A stretch of 47,024 nt of DNA from Pseudobdellovibrionaceae bacterium (GTDB lineage: Bacteria > Bdellovibrionota > Bdellovibrionia > Bdellovibrionales > Bdellovibrionaceae): contig JAKFYD010000017.1 in NCBI GenBank assembly GCA_021731025.1, forward strand, positions 1-47,024, read 5' to 3'. Each line of letters begins with the position of its first letter. Position 1 is the first letter of the stretch. The notes below the pieces were generated by a model. That model worked only from the letters and a program-made list of their open reading frames with translations. It made no database searches and had not been told where the DNA came from. Positions 1 through 8,278 of the stretch are shown here, in pieces. The position numbers and the translations under genes were made by a program.

Positions 1-1
1 A

Positions 2-133
2 GTTACACTTGTCTTGGCGCCCAAGAAAACTTATATCAATAACACTGGTTACCGTTACAAACCCTCCATCAAGAAAGCTCAGGGGACTGAACTTTCTCTT
101 AAGACTGCCCCATATATCTCTGCTTTAAGATAA
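2..133 (+). CDS. C-terminal end of an unidentified protein (cut by window start)
   Basis: An open frame runs from the window edge to a TAA at 131-133 and encodes about 43 residues that are rich in Lys, Tyr and Thr. It ends only 3 bp before the stop codon of the convergent minus-strand gene at 137. No domain can be recognised from this fragment. Basis: open frame only. It could be a chance frame, but tight convergent packing is common in this window. Confidence 0.45.
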   Translation, partial: VTLVLAPKKTYINNTGYRYKPSIKKAQGTELSLKTAPYISALR

Positions 134-136
134 TAT

Positions 137-1078
137 CTACTGTTCGTTGAGAACCGGCAAATCAAGCTCTTTAAAAGGAATCTCCTTCAAGTAACTAGCT
201 CTCTTGATCCGATCGGGCAGTTTCGAATTCAACCGATTCAGAGTCGAACCCACCGGCAAAGCAGAGTAGCCCTCATCAAATTCTTCGCTAGTAAGCAAAG
301 CTTCAATCAGCGCCAAGCTCGTCGAACGCTGAGGGCTGTTGTTCGGTACGGCCAAAGAAAATACAAATAAAGGTTTTTTGTTGATGGCGCCAAAATTTGC
401 ATTGAGAAGATCTTTGCTTTGATGAAGCGGAATCTCGATCACCCTATCTTTAATTTCTGGCGAGGGCTGCAGTTGAATCTCGGCGCTCAGCTGAATCTTC
501 GATTTTATTTTTGGGTAATTCCAAGGCTCTTGAACCAAGCGGGACTGCGCATATTCGGGATCATGATAAAGTTGGATCGAGCGAATCTTTGGGTGATCCA
601 GAACACTTTCCAAAGTCTGATCTTTAAATTCGTTAGGAGTAGCTAATTGAAAGATGGTCCAGAATAGGGGAACTTCGTAAAGTTTTTCTGTCGTGACCGA
701 ACGAAGCTCGGGGGCAATTTCTTTTTCAATCACTGATTTCATCGAAGTCACAGTTCGCAGTCGACCCTCGCGAATCAGTGGGGGAATCCAGTGAGAGGGA
801 AGAAAAAGTAAGTGGACTCCCGGATTCAGTACGGTTTTAAGGCGAGCTTCTTGCCAGGTTTTTACTTCTTCAATTTGAATTTCGGTGTGAGTCTGTTCCT
901 GAAGAATTTTGACAAGGTTCGGGCCAAAGAGGGATCGTTCAAAGACAACGACACGAACTTTCTCGGCCCCTGAAAAAAGAAATTGCAGGCGGACTTCAGG
1001 AAGATGACCATGAAGATAGCCCGCGCCAAAGCAAACACATAAAAAACCCAGCCACAGGCTAAACTCCTTCCAACGCAT
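137..1078 (-). CDS. Periplasmic solute-binding-like protein coupled to nrdB
   Basis: A 313-residue protein with a hydrophobic N-terminus (about residues 7-23), which suggests export or membrane anchoring. The rest reads like a type 2 periplasmic-binding fold of the spermidine/putrescine or iron binding type (bacterial SBP families): a beta-alpha start around residues 41-60 and a late segment listing Leu/Glu-rich helices. This is fold-level resemblance; no ligand can be named. Its ATG shares its A with the TGA of nrdB (TGATG at 1076-1080), so it is translationally coupled as the third gene of the nrdA-nrdB operon. No permease or ATPase lies nearby. What a binding-like protein does with ribonucleotide reductase is unknown. 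Confidence 0.7.
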   Translation of the reverse strand: MRWKEFSLWLGFLCVCFGAGYLHGHLPEVRLQFLFSGAEKVRVVVFERSLFGPNLVKILQEQTHTEIQIEEVKTWQEARLKTVLNPGVHLLFLPSHWIPPLIREGRLRTVTSMKSVIEKEIAPELRSVTTEKLYEVPLFWTIFQLATPNEFKDQTLESVLDHPKIRSIQLYHDPEYAQSRLVQEPWNYPKIKSKIQLSAEIQLQPSPEIKDRVIEIPLHQSKDLLNANFGAINKKPLFVFSLAVPNNSPQRSTSLALIEALLTSEEFDEGYSALPVGSTLNRLNSKLPDRIKRASYLKEIPFKELDLPVLNEQ

Positions 1079-2076
1079 CAGAAGGTTTCGTCGAAGGCCA
1101 CCTGTCCAGAGACTCCCATTTGATAAGCAGAAACTCTTCTTTCAAAAAAGTTAGCTAATTCCTGCATGTCTTGAAGTTCCATGAATGGGAAAGGATTTTT
1201 AACCCGGTATCGGGGAGCAATGTTTAAAGATTCAAGTCTTTGATCAGCAACAAACTCAAGATACTGACGCATATCTTTCAGGGAAAGACCAGCGACTCCA
1301 TGTTCAAGAATGTCTTGAGCAAAACCCATTTCGCAGTCAATGGCGTCTTCCATCATTTGCACGACCATTTCATTCATTTGCTCATTCATCAATGCAGGTT
1401 CTTCTTTTCGAGCTGTGTGAATCACCTGATTCGCAAAAGCAATGTGCATGCTCTCATCACGGAAGACCCAATTTGTTCCCGTTGCTAGCCCAGCCAACAA
1501 ACCTTTGGAACGCAAAAAGTAGACATAAGCAAAGGCCGCAAAAAAGAACAGACCTTCAATGCAAGAGGCAAAGCAAGTCATGTTCATCAGGAAGCGACGT
1601 CGATCTTCAATGGTCTTTAAAGTTTTGAGATTGTTGATCGAATCCATCCATTTGAAACAAAACTGAGCTTTCTTTTTGATCGAAGGAATATTATCGATCG
1701 CTGAAAAAGCTCGCACTCGTTCTTCGGGATCAGGAATATAAGTGTCCAACAAAGTCAGATAGAACTGCACGTGAAGAGCTTCTTCGTAAAGCTGACGGCT
1801 CAAGTAAAGTCGTCCTTCCGGAGAATTCACGTGAGTGTACAAATTCACCACCAGATTATTACCAACGATGGAATCGCCCGTCGCAAAGAAAGCCACCAGG
1901 CGATTGATCAGATGTTTTTCTGAGGCCGTCATTTTGGAATTCAGATCCACAAGGTCCGTTGAGAAATCCACTTCATCAACGGTCCAGGTGTTTTTAATCC
2001 CGTTCTTATACATTTCGTAAAAGATGGGATACTTCATCGGGCGTAAATTTAAATTAAAACCAGGATCTAGTAACAT
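1078..2076 (-). CDS. nrdB: Ribonucleoside-diphosphate reductase beta subunit (class Ia)
   Basis: The small subunit of class I ribonucleotide reductase; it houses the di-iron centre and tyrosyl radical used to make deoxyribonucleotides. The 332 residues carry the expected ligands: Asp68 (GDSIVG), Glu99 and His102 (EEALH), Glu174, Glu208 and His211 (RDESMH). Tyr106 sits four residues after His102, the position of the radical tyrosine (Tyr122 in E. coli), so this is the tyrosyl-radical type and not the Phe-containing class Ic. The gene starts 15 bp after nrdA stops, and its own stop overlaps the start of the next gene. Identification is secure; iron against manganese use cannot be told from the sequence. 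Confidence 0.96.
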   Translation of the reverse strand: MLLDPGFNLNLRPMKYPIFYEMYKNGIKNTWTVDEVDFSTDLVDLNSKMTASEKHLINRLVAFFATGDSIVGNNLVVNLYTHVNSPEGRLYLSRQLYEEALHVQFYLTLLDTYIPDPEERVRAFSAIDNIPSIKKKAQFCFKWMDSINNLKTLKTIEDRRRFLMNMTCFASCIEGLFFFAAFAYVYFLRSKGLLAGLATGTNWVFRDESMHIAFANQVIHTARKEEPALMNEQMNEMVVQMMEDAIDCEMGFAQDILEHGVAGLSLKDMRQYLEFVADQRLESLNIAPRYRVKNPFPFMELQDMQELANFFERRVSAYQMGVSGQVAFDETF

Positions 2077-2091
2077 AATACCTCCGTCGAT

Positions 2092-4515
2092 TTACTGACA
2101 AGCTTCGCAGGCTTCAGGGTTGTCCAGACTGCAGGCAATGATTTCATTGTCAGAGTAAGATTTTTTGGATTCTTCGGTGGCCGAAAGTTCTGAGCTCATT
2201 GAGATTTCACTTGAGCCTGCCGCTTTCGTCGAGGACACCGTTGTTTTCGCTATGCTCGTTGCCGGCCGAGAGCGTAAATAATAAGTTGTTTTTAAACCTT
2301 TTTTCCAAGCGTACATGTACATGCTCGACAATTTACCAATGGTTGGGCTGTCCATAAAAAGATTTAAGCTTTGGCTTTGATCAATGTAAGCCCCGCGTGC
2401 AGCTCCAAGATCAATCAGAGATTTCATCGGCACTTCCCAAACTGTTCGGTACAGACTTTTAAGTTCAGGTGGAATCTCGATGATATCTTGAATCGAACCT
2501 TCGTTCGTTTTGATCTGATTGCGCAGACCTTCGTTCCACAAAGAAAGAGCTTTCAAATCCGAAACTAAGTAGCGGTTAATTTGCAGGAATTCCCCGGAAA
2601 GTGTTTCGCGTTTGAAAAGATTGCTGATTTGCGGCTCGGTGGCTTCGTAGCATCCCACGATGGAAGCAATCGTCGCCGTTGGAGCAATAGCAATCATCAG
2701 CGAGTTTCTTAAGCCATGCTTTTTAATTCTTTCTTTTAATTTATTCCAACGAGTTTGATCTTTAGGAGTGATTCCCCACAGGTCAAATTGCAAAACGCCT
2801 TGGGCTGCCTTGGTGTCGGCAAAATTTTCGTGAGGACCCACTTTTTCAGCAAGGTCACAAGAAGTCGAAATCGCATTGAAATAAATTTCTTCTTGGATTT
2901 GGGTGGATAGCTCGAGAGCTTGTGGGCTATCAAAAGGAAGTTTCAACTGAAAGAAAGCATCCTGCAGACCCATAAGCCCAAGACCAACCGGTCGCCATTT
3001 GTGATTTGAATTTTGCGACTGAGGAATTGGGTAAAAATTAATATCAACGACGCGATCAAGATATTTCACGGCTGTCTTTACACTGCGAGCAAGTTTTTCA
3101 AAATCAAAGCGCCCATCAATGATGTGACGAGATAAATTGACCGAACCTAAGTTGCACACGGCAGTTTCCGAATCCGAAGTTACTTCCAGTATTTCAGTGC
3201 AAAGGTTAGAGAGATGGATCACATTCTCTGGTTTTCCGGTTTGATTCGATTTTAAGTTCGAAGCATCCTTCCAAGTCATCCACCCATTTCCCGTTTGCGC
3301 TAAGCTCTTCATCATACGCATATAAAGTTCACGGGCTTTAATTTGTTTAACGTAGGTTTTTTGAGACTCGGCTTCGAGGTAATGCTTCTCAAACTCTTCG
3401 CCATAGGTGTCTATGAAGTGAGGAACGATGCGGGGATCAAAAAGAGACCACACCCCATCTTCTTCCACACGTTTCATGAACAGATCGGGAACCCAGTTGG
3501 CAAAATTTAAATTGTGAGTGCGCTTAGCTTCGTCGCCAGTGTTGTCACGCATTTCTAAAAATTCTTCAATATCGGCATGCCAAGTTTCCAAATAAACACA
3601 AGCCGCGCCTTTGCGTTTTCCACCTTGATTAACAGCGGCCACAGAGCTGTCCAAAGTTTTTAACCAAGGAATGATTCCATTCGAATGTCCATTTGTTCCT
3701 TTGATCAAGGAACCCCGCGAGCGCACGCGGTGGTAAGCGACACCAATGCCTCCAGCAAACTTCGACAGCAAGGCGATATCCATGTATTTTCTGTAGATGG
3801 ATTGCAAATCATCCTGCGGTGAATCCAAAAGATAGCAAGAGCTCATCTGCGGGCGCAAAGTGCCCGAGTTAAACAAGGTTGGCGTCGAAGGCATATAGTC
3901 ATGAGAAGAAATTAAACGATAAAATTCAACGGCCTCTTCAGGGGTTTCCGACAGGCCACAGGCAACACGCATAAAAAAGTACTGTGGAGTTTCGAACACC
4001 TGACGGGACTGAGGATTTTTCAATAAATAACGATCATAAACCGTGCGTAAACCAAAGTATTCAAAGCGGTCGGTGCGGAAAGGTTCAATCGCTGCACAAA
4101 GGGTCGCTTTGTTAGCCATAACAAACTGGAAAAGTTTTTCCGACATCAATCCATTTTTAAAACCAAAATTAACGGCATCGGCAAAGGACTGAATTTTTTG
4201 CGAGCGAACTTCTTCATCAATGTAAATTCCAAGAAGGCGGGAAGCCAAGCGCGAATACTCGGGCTCTTCGCCAATAAGTAATGAAGCTGTTTGGATACAA
4301 AGATTGTCCAACTCGTTGGTCGAGGCTCCATCATAAAGTCCACTGATGGCTTTCGTGGCGACCCTAAGAGGATCAACCTGGGAAAGACCCTGGCAACACC
4401 GGGTCACCCTTTCAACAATTTTAGTGACGTCAACGGGCTCGAGACTGCCGTCACGTTTTTTAACTCTCATCACATGAGGCATTCCGTCCATAGCTTGATT
4501 CATTTCGTTTTGCAT
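2092..4515 (-). CDS. nrdA: Ribonucleoside-diphosphate reductase alpha subunit
   Basis: The catalytic large subunit of class I ribonucleotide reductase. An ATP-cone domain occupies roughly the first 95 residues (VMRVKKRDGSLEPVDVTKIV onward), followed by the ten-stranded barrel with the redox cysteine in PQMSSCYLL, the Asn-Cys-Glu active-site triad in SNLCTEI, and the partner cysteine in AVCNLGSVNL. The C-terminus ends in a CEACQ motif, the mobile Cys pair that passes electrons from thioredoxin or glutaredoxin. Two ATGs are possible. The one at 4545 has no SD, whereas the one at 4515 has GAGGGG about five bases upstream, so 4515 is preferred (807 aa). First gene of the operon with nrdB. Confidence 0.96.
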   Translation of the reverse strand: MQNEMNQAMDGMPHVMRVKKRDGSLEPVDVTKIVERVTRCCQGLSQVDPLRVATKAISGLYDGASTNELDNLCIQTASLLIGEEPEYSRLASRLLGIYIDEEVRSQKIQSFADAVNFGFKNGLMSEKLFQFVMANKATLCAAIEPFRTDRFEYFGLRTVYDRYLLKNPQSRQVFETPQYFFMRVACGLSETPEEAVEFYRLISSHDYMPSTPTLFNSGTLRPQMSSCYLLDSPQDDLQSIYRKYMDIALLSKFAGGIGVAYHRVRSRGSLIKGTNGHSNGIIPWLKTLDSSVAAVNQGGKRKGAACVYLETWHADIEEFLEMRDNTGDEAKRTHNLNFANWVPDLFMKRVEEDGVWSLFDPRIVPHFIDTYGEEFEKHYLEAESQKTYVKQIKARELYMRMMKSLAQTGNGWMTWKDASNLKSNQTGKPENVIHLSNLCTEILEVTSDSETAVCNLGSVNLSRHIIDGRFDFEKLARSVKTAVKYLDRVVDINFYPIPQSQNSNHKWRPVGLGLMGLQDAFFQLKLPFDSPQALELSTQIQEEIYFNAISTSCDLAEKVGPHENFADTKAAQGVLQFDLWGITPKDQTRWNKLKERIKKHGLRNSLMIAIAPTATIASIVGCYEATEPQISNLFKRETLSGEFLQINRYLVSDLKALSLWNEGLRNQIKTNEGSIQDIIEIPPELKSLYRTVWEVPMKSLIDLGAARGAYIDQSQSLNLFMDSPTIGKLSSMYMYAWKKGLKTTYYLRSRPATSIAKTTVSSTKAAGSSEISMSSELSATEESKKSYSDNEIIACSLDNPEACEACQ

Positions 4516-4590
4516 TTTTCCCCTCGTTCTAAAGTTCTCATTCATTGAGAACTGAATTCCAACGGCCCCCTCAGACCCCTGGTTTGTGTC

Positions 4591-4611
4591 TTAAAAGTCT
4601 TAAACTTTTAA
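4591..4611. promoter_or_regulatory. Inverted repeat upstream of nrdA
   Basis: TTAAAAGT and ACTTTTAA form perfect 8-bp arms around a 5-bp AT-rich spacer, 76-96 bp upstream of the preferred nrdA start. The position fits an operator. I see no NrdR-box pair here. The arms are A/T-rich, so chance is possible. Confidence 0.3.
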
Positions 4612-4869
4612 AACGATCATTCTGTTAAGATCTCTAACCGAAAGTCCAGTTCCGATTAAGGATGTTATTTTTTATTTACCTAGCCCTCATTATCTGGCTC
4701 GGCCTTTGAGCCTGCTCTTAATTCTTTCCTTCTTTATGACTCCAGCCGTCGACTACATCTAGTGGCTGCGCAGAGATGAAAAGCATCTATATAGCAATCT
4801 CTTGAGTTCAAGCTTGCGGAGGAATTTTTTTCCGGTCAAGTCGGATTCGCTATTTTTTATTATTTTTTT

Positions 4870-4992
4870 TCAATGCTGCTGATCAAAAGGGCAGTGAATA
4901 TCACCTTCTTGACAATATCTTTTTGCGTTTTGTTTTTGCATTTGGATCCCATTTTCCGAGCAAGACGATGGTCGAGAAACGGCAAAACCCAT
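4870..4992 (-). CDS. Candidate 40-residue cysteine-containing small protein
   Basis: A 40-codon frame from ATG at 4992 to TGA at 4870 encodes a polar peptide with three cysteines (11, 27, 34), ending ...RYCQEGDIHCPFDQQH. The composition looks protein-like rather than random, but there is no clear SD and no known family. The same frame continues upstream across a TGA at 5011-5013, so this may be the tail of a degraded gene. It lies downstream of the radical SAM gene on the same strand. Low confidence. Confidence 0.3.
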   Translation of the reverse strand: MGFAVSRPSSCSENGIQMQKQNAKRYCQEGDIHCPFDQQH

Positions 4993-5061
4993 CACATCAA
5001 TAGCTTGCCGTCAGGGACAGAGTGGAAATTCTGAAACAATCTTAAATGGAGAAAAATTCCA

Positions 5062-6054
5062 TCACAGTTGCTGAATGCGAGAAGCCCAAACATTCTTCAG
5101 GGAAGATGATTTTTCATCCTGCGCAGCAAAGCTTTTGCTCTGAAAACTTTTTTGCTCGCGCAAATGATCAACAAGTCTTTGATGAGTTCCCATTTTATCA
5201 GAGGTCCACCGAGGAGCAACGAGCTCTTCCCAGCGAGGAGCAAATGCAGCTAAGCGATGAAGAGCAATATCTGGGCGCAAATTTTCGATAAATAATTGCA
5301 CGCGGTCGGCGTAATCTTGAAATTCAATTGGAGAAAACGCACCCTCATGAAACATTTTTTCCAAAGGAGTGTTGGTCAGCACGTGAAGATTGTGAAGCTT
5401 CACATTGGTGATCGGCAAATCATTAACGATTCGCGCAGTCTCAAGAATGTGTTCTGTCGTTTCGCCGGGAGAGCCAAAGATCAAATGAATTCCTAGGTCG
5501 ACCTTTGTTGCTTTAGAAATTTTTCCGATGGCCTTCAAGGAATCCTCAGCAGTGTGACCCCGACGCATAAACAAAAGTTGATCATCGAAAAAACTTTGAG
5601 CTCCCAATTCAACCGCAACAAAAGACTTTTCGTGATACTCTTGCCACAGATCAAGGACAGCCGGAGAAAGACAATCAGGTCGGGTTCCCACCACAAAACC
5701 TAAAACATCGTCAAACGAAAGAGCTTTGTCAAAGTTCGCTCTTAAAGCCGAAATTTTTGTGAAGGTGTTGGTGTAAGCTTGAAAATAAACTAAAAAGCTC
5801 TGAGCTTTGTATTTTTTTTGAATTGCCGCGCGATACTTTAAAATTTGCTCTTCGAGCTGCATCAGTGCAGCGTCAGAATTTGCCGCTGATCCCCAGACGT
5901 CACAAAACACACAGGTTTGCATTCCTTTAAGCCCGCGACGGTTCGGACAATCATCGACAACACTCACGGGAATCTTATAAACCTTTTTCGCAAATAGGCG
6001 CTGGTAATGTTCCGCGATAGTGTGATAGGGAAGTCCTGACCAGCCTTTTTCCAT
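5062..6054 (-). CDS. Radical SAM protein, YhcC/TIGR01212-like
   Basis: A 330-residue radical SAM enzyme. The cluster cysteines are spaced as in the YhcC family and not as the common CxxxCxxC: Cys36 in DDCPNRRGLKG, then Cys48 and Cys51 in TCVFC, which would hold the 4Fe-4S cluster that cleaves S-adenosylmethionine. The core barrel motifs follow (VELGAQSF, GIHLIFGSPGET). The substrate of this widespread family is not firmly established to my knowledge. It starts at ATG 6054 with AAGGA eight bases upstream. Its start lies only 28 bp from the divergent methyltransferase gene. Confidence 0.88.
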   Translation of the reverse strand: MEKGWSGLPYHTIAEHYQRLFAKKVYKIPVSVVDDCPNRRGLKGMQTCVFCDVWGSAANSDAALMQLEEQILKYRAAIQKKYKAQSFLVYFQAYTNTFTKISALRANFDKALSFDDVLGFVVGTRPDCLSPAVLDLWQEYHEKSFVAVELGAQSFFDDQLLFMRRGHTAEDSLKAIGKISKATKVDLGIHLIFGSPGETTEHILETARIVNDLPITNVKLHNLHVLTNTPLEKMFHEGAFSPIEFQDYADRVQLFIENLRPDIALHRLAAFAPRWEELVAPRWTSDKMGTHQRLVDHLREQKSFQSKSFAAQDEKSSSLKNVWASRIQQL

Positions 6055-6082
6055 AGATAAATTCCTTTGAGGTCGATGTGCG

Positions 6083-6871
6083 ATGAATAACGAACAAAGT
6101 CAATTGTCGGATTGGTGCAGTTTCGGTTTTTCTGTTGAAAACACTTTAGATGGAAGCCCGACCTTAAGATTAATGCCACAACTTCAGTTTCAAAACGAAC
6201 GACGTGAGTCCATGCACCATTCCGGGGGAGCTTTTAGCGAAAGCCTTTACATTTACGGTCAGATCATCGACGAAGCTATGAAAAAATTACGTTTGGATTC
6301 GGTGCCTGTGCGCACACTGAGTTTAGGTTTGGGCCTAGGCTATAATGAATTGCTCACAGCCGCCTTTGCTTTAAAACATCAACAGGAATCGACCTTCGAG
6401 CTCGACAGCTACGAAATTGTTCCCGGCTTGGTGCAAAGTTTTCTTTCTTTCTGCCGAGGCGAGTCCCTGTCTTCGGAAATTTCCGCAACTTATCGGCAGT
6501 TGCTCACTCATTACGAAAATCATTTTCAGATTGAAGGGCAAAAACTACTTCAAGTTCTTGTTGCGGCTTTAGATCAGGGGCGTTGGCAAATTAAGGAAGA
6601 TTTTATTTCGTCCAGCAAGACGCCCTGTCATGTTTTACTTTATGACGCCTTCAGCGGAAAAACGGATGATCGGTTATGGACAGAAGAATTTCTTGCTGAA
6701 AATTTGCAGACTTGTTCTTGCGAAAATGCGCTCTTTGCCACTTACGCTTGTCGGGCTTCGCTGAAAAAATCCCTCACCGCAGCTGGGTATGAAGTTGTTG
6801 TGCGCGATGGATTTTTAGGAAAAAGAAATTCGACTCAAGGACGTCGCGGCTGTTTTCAAACAAAAGCTTAA
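6083..6871 (+). CDS. mnmD: MnmD-like tRNA (5-methylaminomethyl uridine) methyltransferase
   Basis: A 262-residue SAM-dependent methyltransferase resembling the MnmC N-terminal (MnmC2/MnmD) domain, which completes 5-methylaminomethyl-uridine at tRNA position 34. Matching features are DGSPTLRL and ESMHHSGGAFSES near the N-terminus, the glycine-rich SAM loop LSLGLGLGYNEL (about residues 74-85), YDAFSGKTDDRLWTEEF (the family's DxFxPxxNPxxW region) and a final TYACRASLKK...GYEV..RDGFLGKR segment. The FAD oxidase half found in E. coli MnmC is absent, so it is a stand-alone enzyme. It starts at ATG 6083 with GAGG 11 bases upstream. Its stop codon overlaps that of the convergent PilZ gene. Confidence 0.75.
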   Translation: MNNEQSQLSDWCSFGFSVENTLDGSPTLRLMPQLQFQNERRESMHHSGGAFSESLYIYGQIIDEAMKKLRLDSVPVRTLSLGLGLGYNELLTAAFALKHQQESTFELDSYEIVPGLVQSFLSFCRGESLSSEISATYRQLLTHYENHFQIEGQKLLQVLVAALDQGRWQIKEDFISSSKTPCHVLLYDAFSGKTDDRLWTEEFLAENLQTCSCENALFATYACRASLKKSLTAAGYEVVVRDGFLGKRNSTQGRRGCFQTKA

Positions 6872-7554
6872 GCCAGTTTTTCGAATTTATTAACATAATC
6901 GATGATCACGCTCGAGTATTCCGCAGCGAGACTGTCAAACTCGACGCCGACATAACCATTTTCTTTGATGTAAGTGACCGAGCAATCACAGTGAATCGCC
7001 GTCGGAAGGTGGGGACTGGTGAGTAAGCCTTTAAATGTTTGACCTAAACCCAAATTTTTTGCGCTGTTCAAGCCGACTCCACCTTCACTGATAGATATAA
7101 CCCGAAAAACACCTGTTTCGCCAGAAGGAAGCTCGGCTTCGAGTTGCCCCATGATAGGAACGCGCAGGTGTCGACGGCGAGTGATCCCAAGGTGATCAGC
7201 AATTTTGGGCAGCATGAAAATACTTTTCCATTCATTCGATTCGGCTGAGCAAATTTCTAAATTTTCGTAATCTTGAATTTTTTTAAGCTCAAAGAGCATG
7301 TCCTCATAGTGAAGTGGGCCATGAATGTCAGGCCCCACCTTGTATTTCCAATCAGGATGTAAGCTTGATGTTGGAGAATCTTTCTGAAAATTTTGACTTT
7401 CGGTTTTCCATTCGGAAAAGGTCAACCACTCTTTCATACCATGGCCCCAAATGTAGCACATGGGATCTGCATCCAGCTTTGAGGTGGCCTCGGTTTCGGT
7501 AAAGGGTCCCGAAACACGGTCATCCTTCATGATAAACCAACTTTTTTCATTCAT
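6868..7554 (-). CDS. GYF-like/PilZ domain protein (probable c-di-GMP effector)
   Basis: A 228-residue cytoplasmic protein. Two GYF_2-like repeats come first (WFIMKDDRVSGPFTETEA at residues 6-23 and WKYKVGPDIHGPLHYEDML at 69-87), then a C-terminal PilZ domain from about residue 125. The c-di-GMP arginine motif RxxxR is present (Arg127-Arg131 in RRHLR). The second motif, normally [DN]xSxxG, reads SISEGG (Ser154-Ser156-Gly159), so its first residue is substituted. PilZ proteins relay c-di-GMP signals to motility, secretion or envelope machinery. The partner is unknown. No strong SD is visible. Convergent overlap with mnmD. Confidence 0.82.
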   Translation of the reverse strand: MNEKSWFIMKDDRVSGPFTETEATSKLDADPMCYIWGHGMKEWLTFSEWKTESQNFQKDSPTSSLHPDWKYKVGPDIHGPLHYEDMLFELKKIQDYENLEICSAESNEWKSIFMLPKIADHLGITRRRHLRVPIMGQLEAELPSGETGVFRVISISEGGVGLNSAKNLGLGQTFKGLLTSPHLPTAIHCDCSVTYIKENGYVGVEFDSLAAEYSSVIIDYVNKFEKLA

Positions 7555-7597
7555 AGACTTATTACAGCGTCGAGAAGAACAAGGGTCAATCGAATTT

Positions 7598-8278
7598 CTA
7601 TTTCACCAAAGCTTCTAAAGCTTTTTTATCTTGATCTTCCACTTTCGGAGTTCCATGCAGATGGTGGGACAAAGCTCGTTGGGTGCGCTCGAGCAAAACC
7701 GAATCTTTCAATTGCTTGGCCAATGAGTTCAAACTTTTTACAGCCTGCTCTTTATTTTCGCGATTTTGCAAACCTTCGATAGCTTGGGCCCGAATGATTT
7801 GTTTGAGTTCAACCGATTCCATCGAGTCTTCAGAGTCAGCCAGAGCAATTTCTTCGAGAAGTGTGACTGAGTGAGGATGTTGTGAAAGACTCAACAAGTA
7901 AACCGCCAGCATGCGATCGTCACCATTATTTTTTCGATCAAGAGCTTTTGATTTCAACTGCTGAAGTTCAGACTCTTCCAGAGAAAGTGCCACATCCTTA
8001 AGCTTTTGTTCTGTTTGGTCCGGATGCTCATCCAACTGAGAAATGGCGTAAGCTTCGTCAGAAATGATGGAACTGGGATCTCGATCCCCTGGAGTTAAAA
8101 TCAGAGGAGTGTTTTGTAAGTGGGCATTCAGGTTTTTCTGCTGATGAAAAGAAGGTGAAGGCGGCGAAGCCTCTTCCTTGTTCTGCATAAAGGATTGTCT
8201 GCCATTGAAGATGGAAAACTCGGCAAAAATCACACCGAACAAAATAAAAGTAAGGATCAACCATCGATGCTTGTGCAT
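7598..8278 (-). CDS. Membrane-anchored helical-repeat protein of unknown function
   Basis: A 226-residue protein with an N-terminal hydrophobic helix (about residues 6-22), which probably anchors it in the inner membrane with the rest in the periplasm. The middle is a low-complexity linker (residues 35-60), and the remainder is helical with HEAT-like pairs (LAVYLLSLSQHPHSVTLLEE, IIRAQAIEGLQ). I do not recognise a family. Its ATG directly follows the TAA of the upstream gene (TAAATG), so it is translationally coupled to the metzincin-like protein at 8279-9631 and probably acts with it. Confidence 0.7.
   Translation of the reverse strand: MHKHRWLILTFILFGVIFAEFSIFNGRQSFMQNKEEASPPSPSFHQQKNLNAHLQNTPLILTPGDRDPSSIISDEAYAISQLDEHPDQTEQKLKDVALSLEESELQQLKSKALDRKNNGDDRMLAVYLLSLSQHPHSVTLLEEIALADSEDSMESVELKQIIRAQAIEGLQNRENKEQAVKSLNSLAKQLKDSVLLERTQRALSHHLHGTPKVEDQDKKALEALVK

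Larger units (their letters stand above)
4546..5061. other. 516-bp intergenic region between nrdA and the radical SAM gene
   Basis: It holds the nrdA leader, the inverted repeat at 4591-4611 and one candidate small cysteine-containing ORF (4870-4992, minus). No tRNA, known riboswitch signature or strong terminator is visible. The stretch is T-rich on the plus strand around 4855-4872. Confidence 0.5.

Noticed and set aside
4546-4700. NrdR boxes upstream of nrdA
   Set aside because: No pair of sites resembling ACACWATATWTKTG is visible; only an AT-rich inverted repeat.
4990-5060. Selenocysteine readthrough of the TGA at 5011-5013
   Set aside because: No start codon or conserved selenoprotein context upstream and no SECIS-like hairpin; a decayed frame is simpler.
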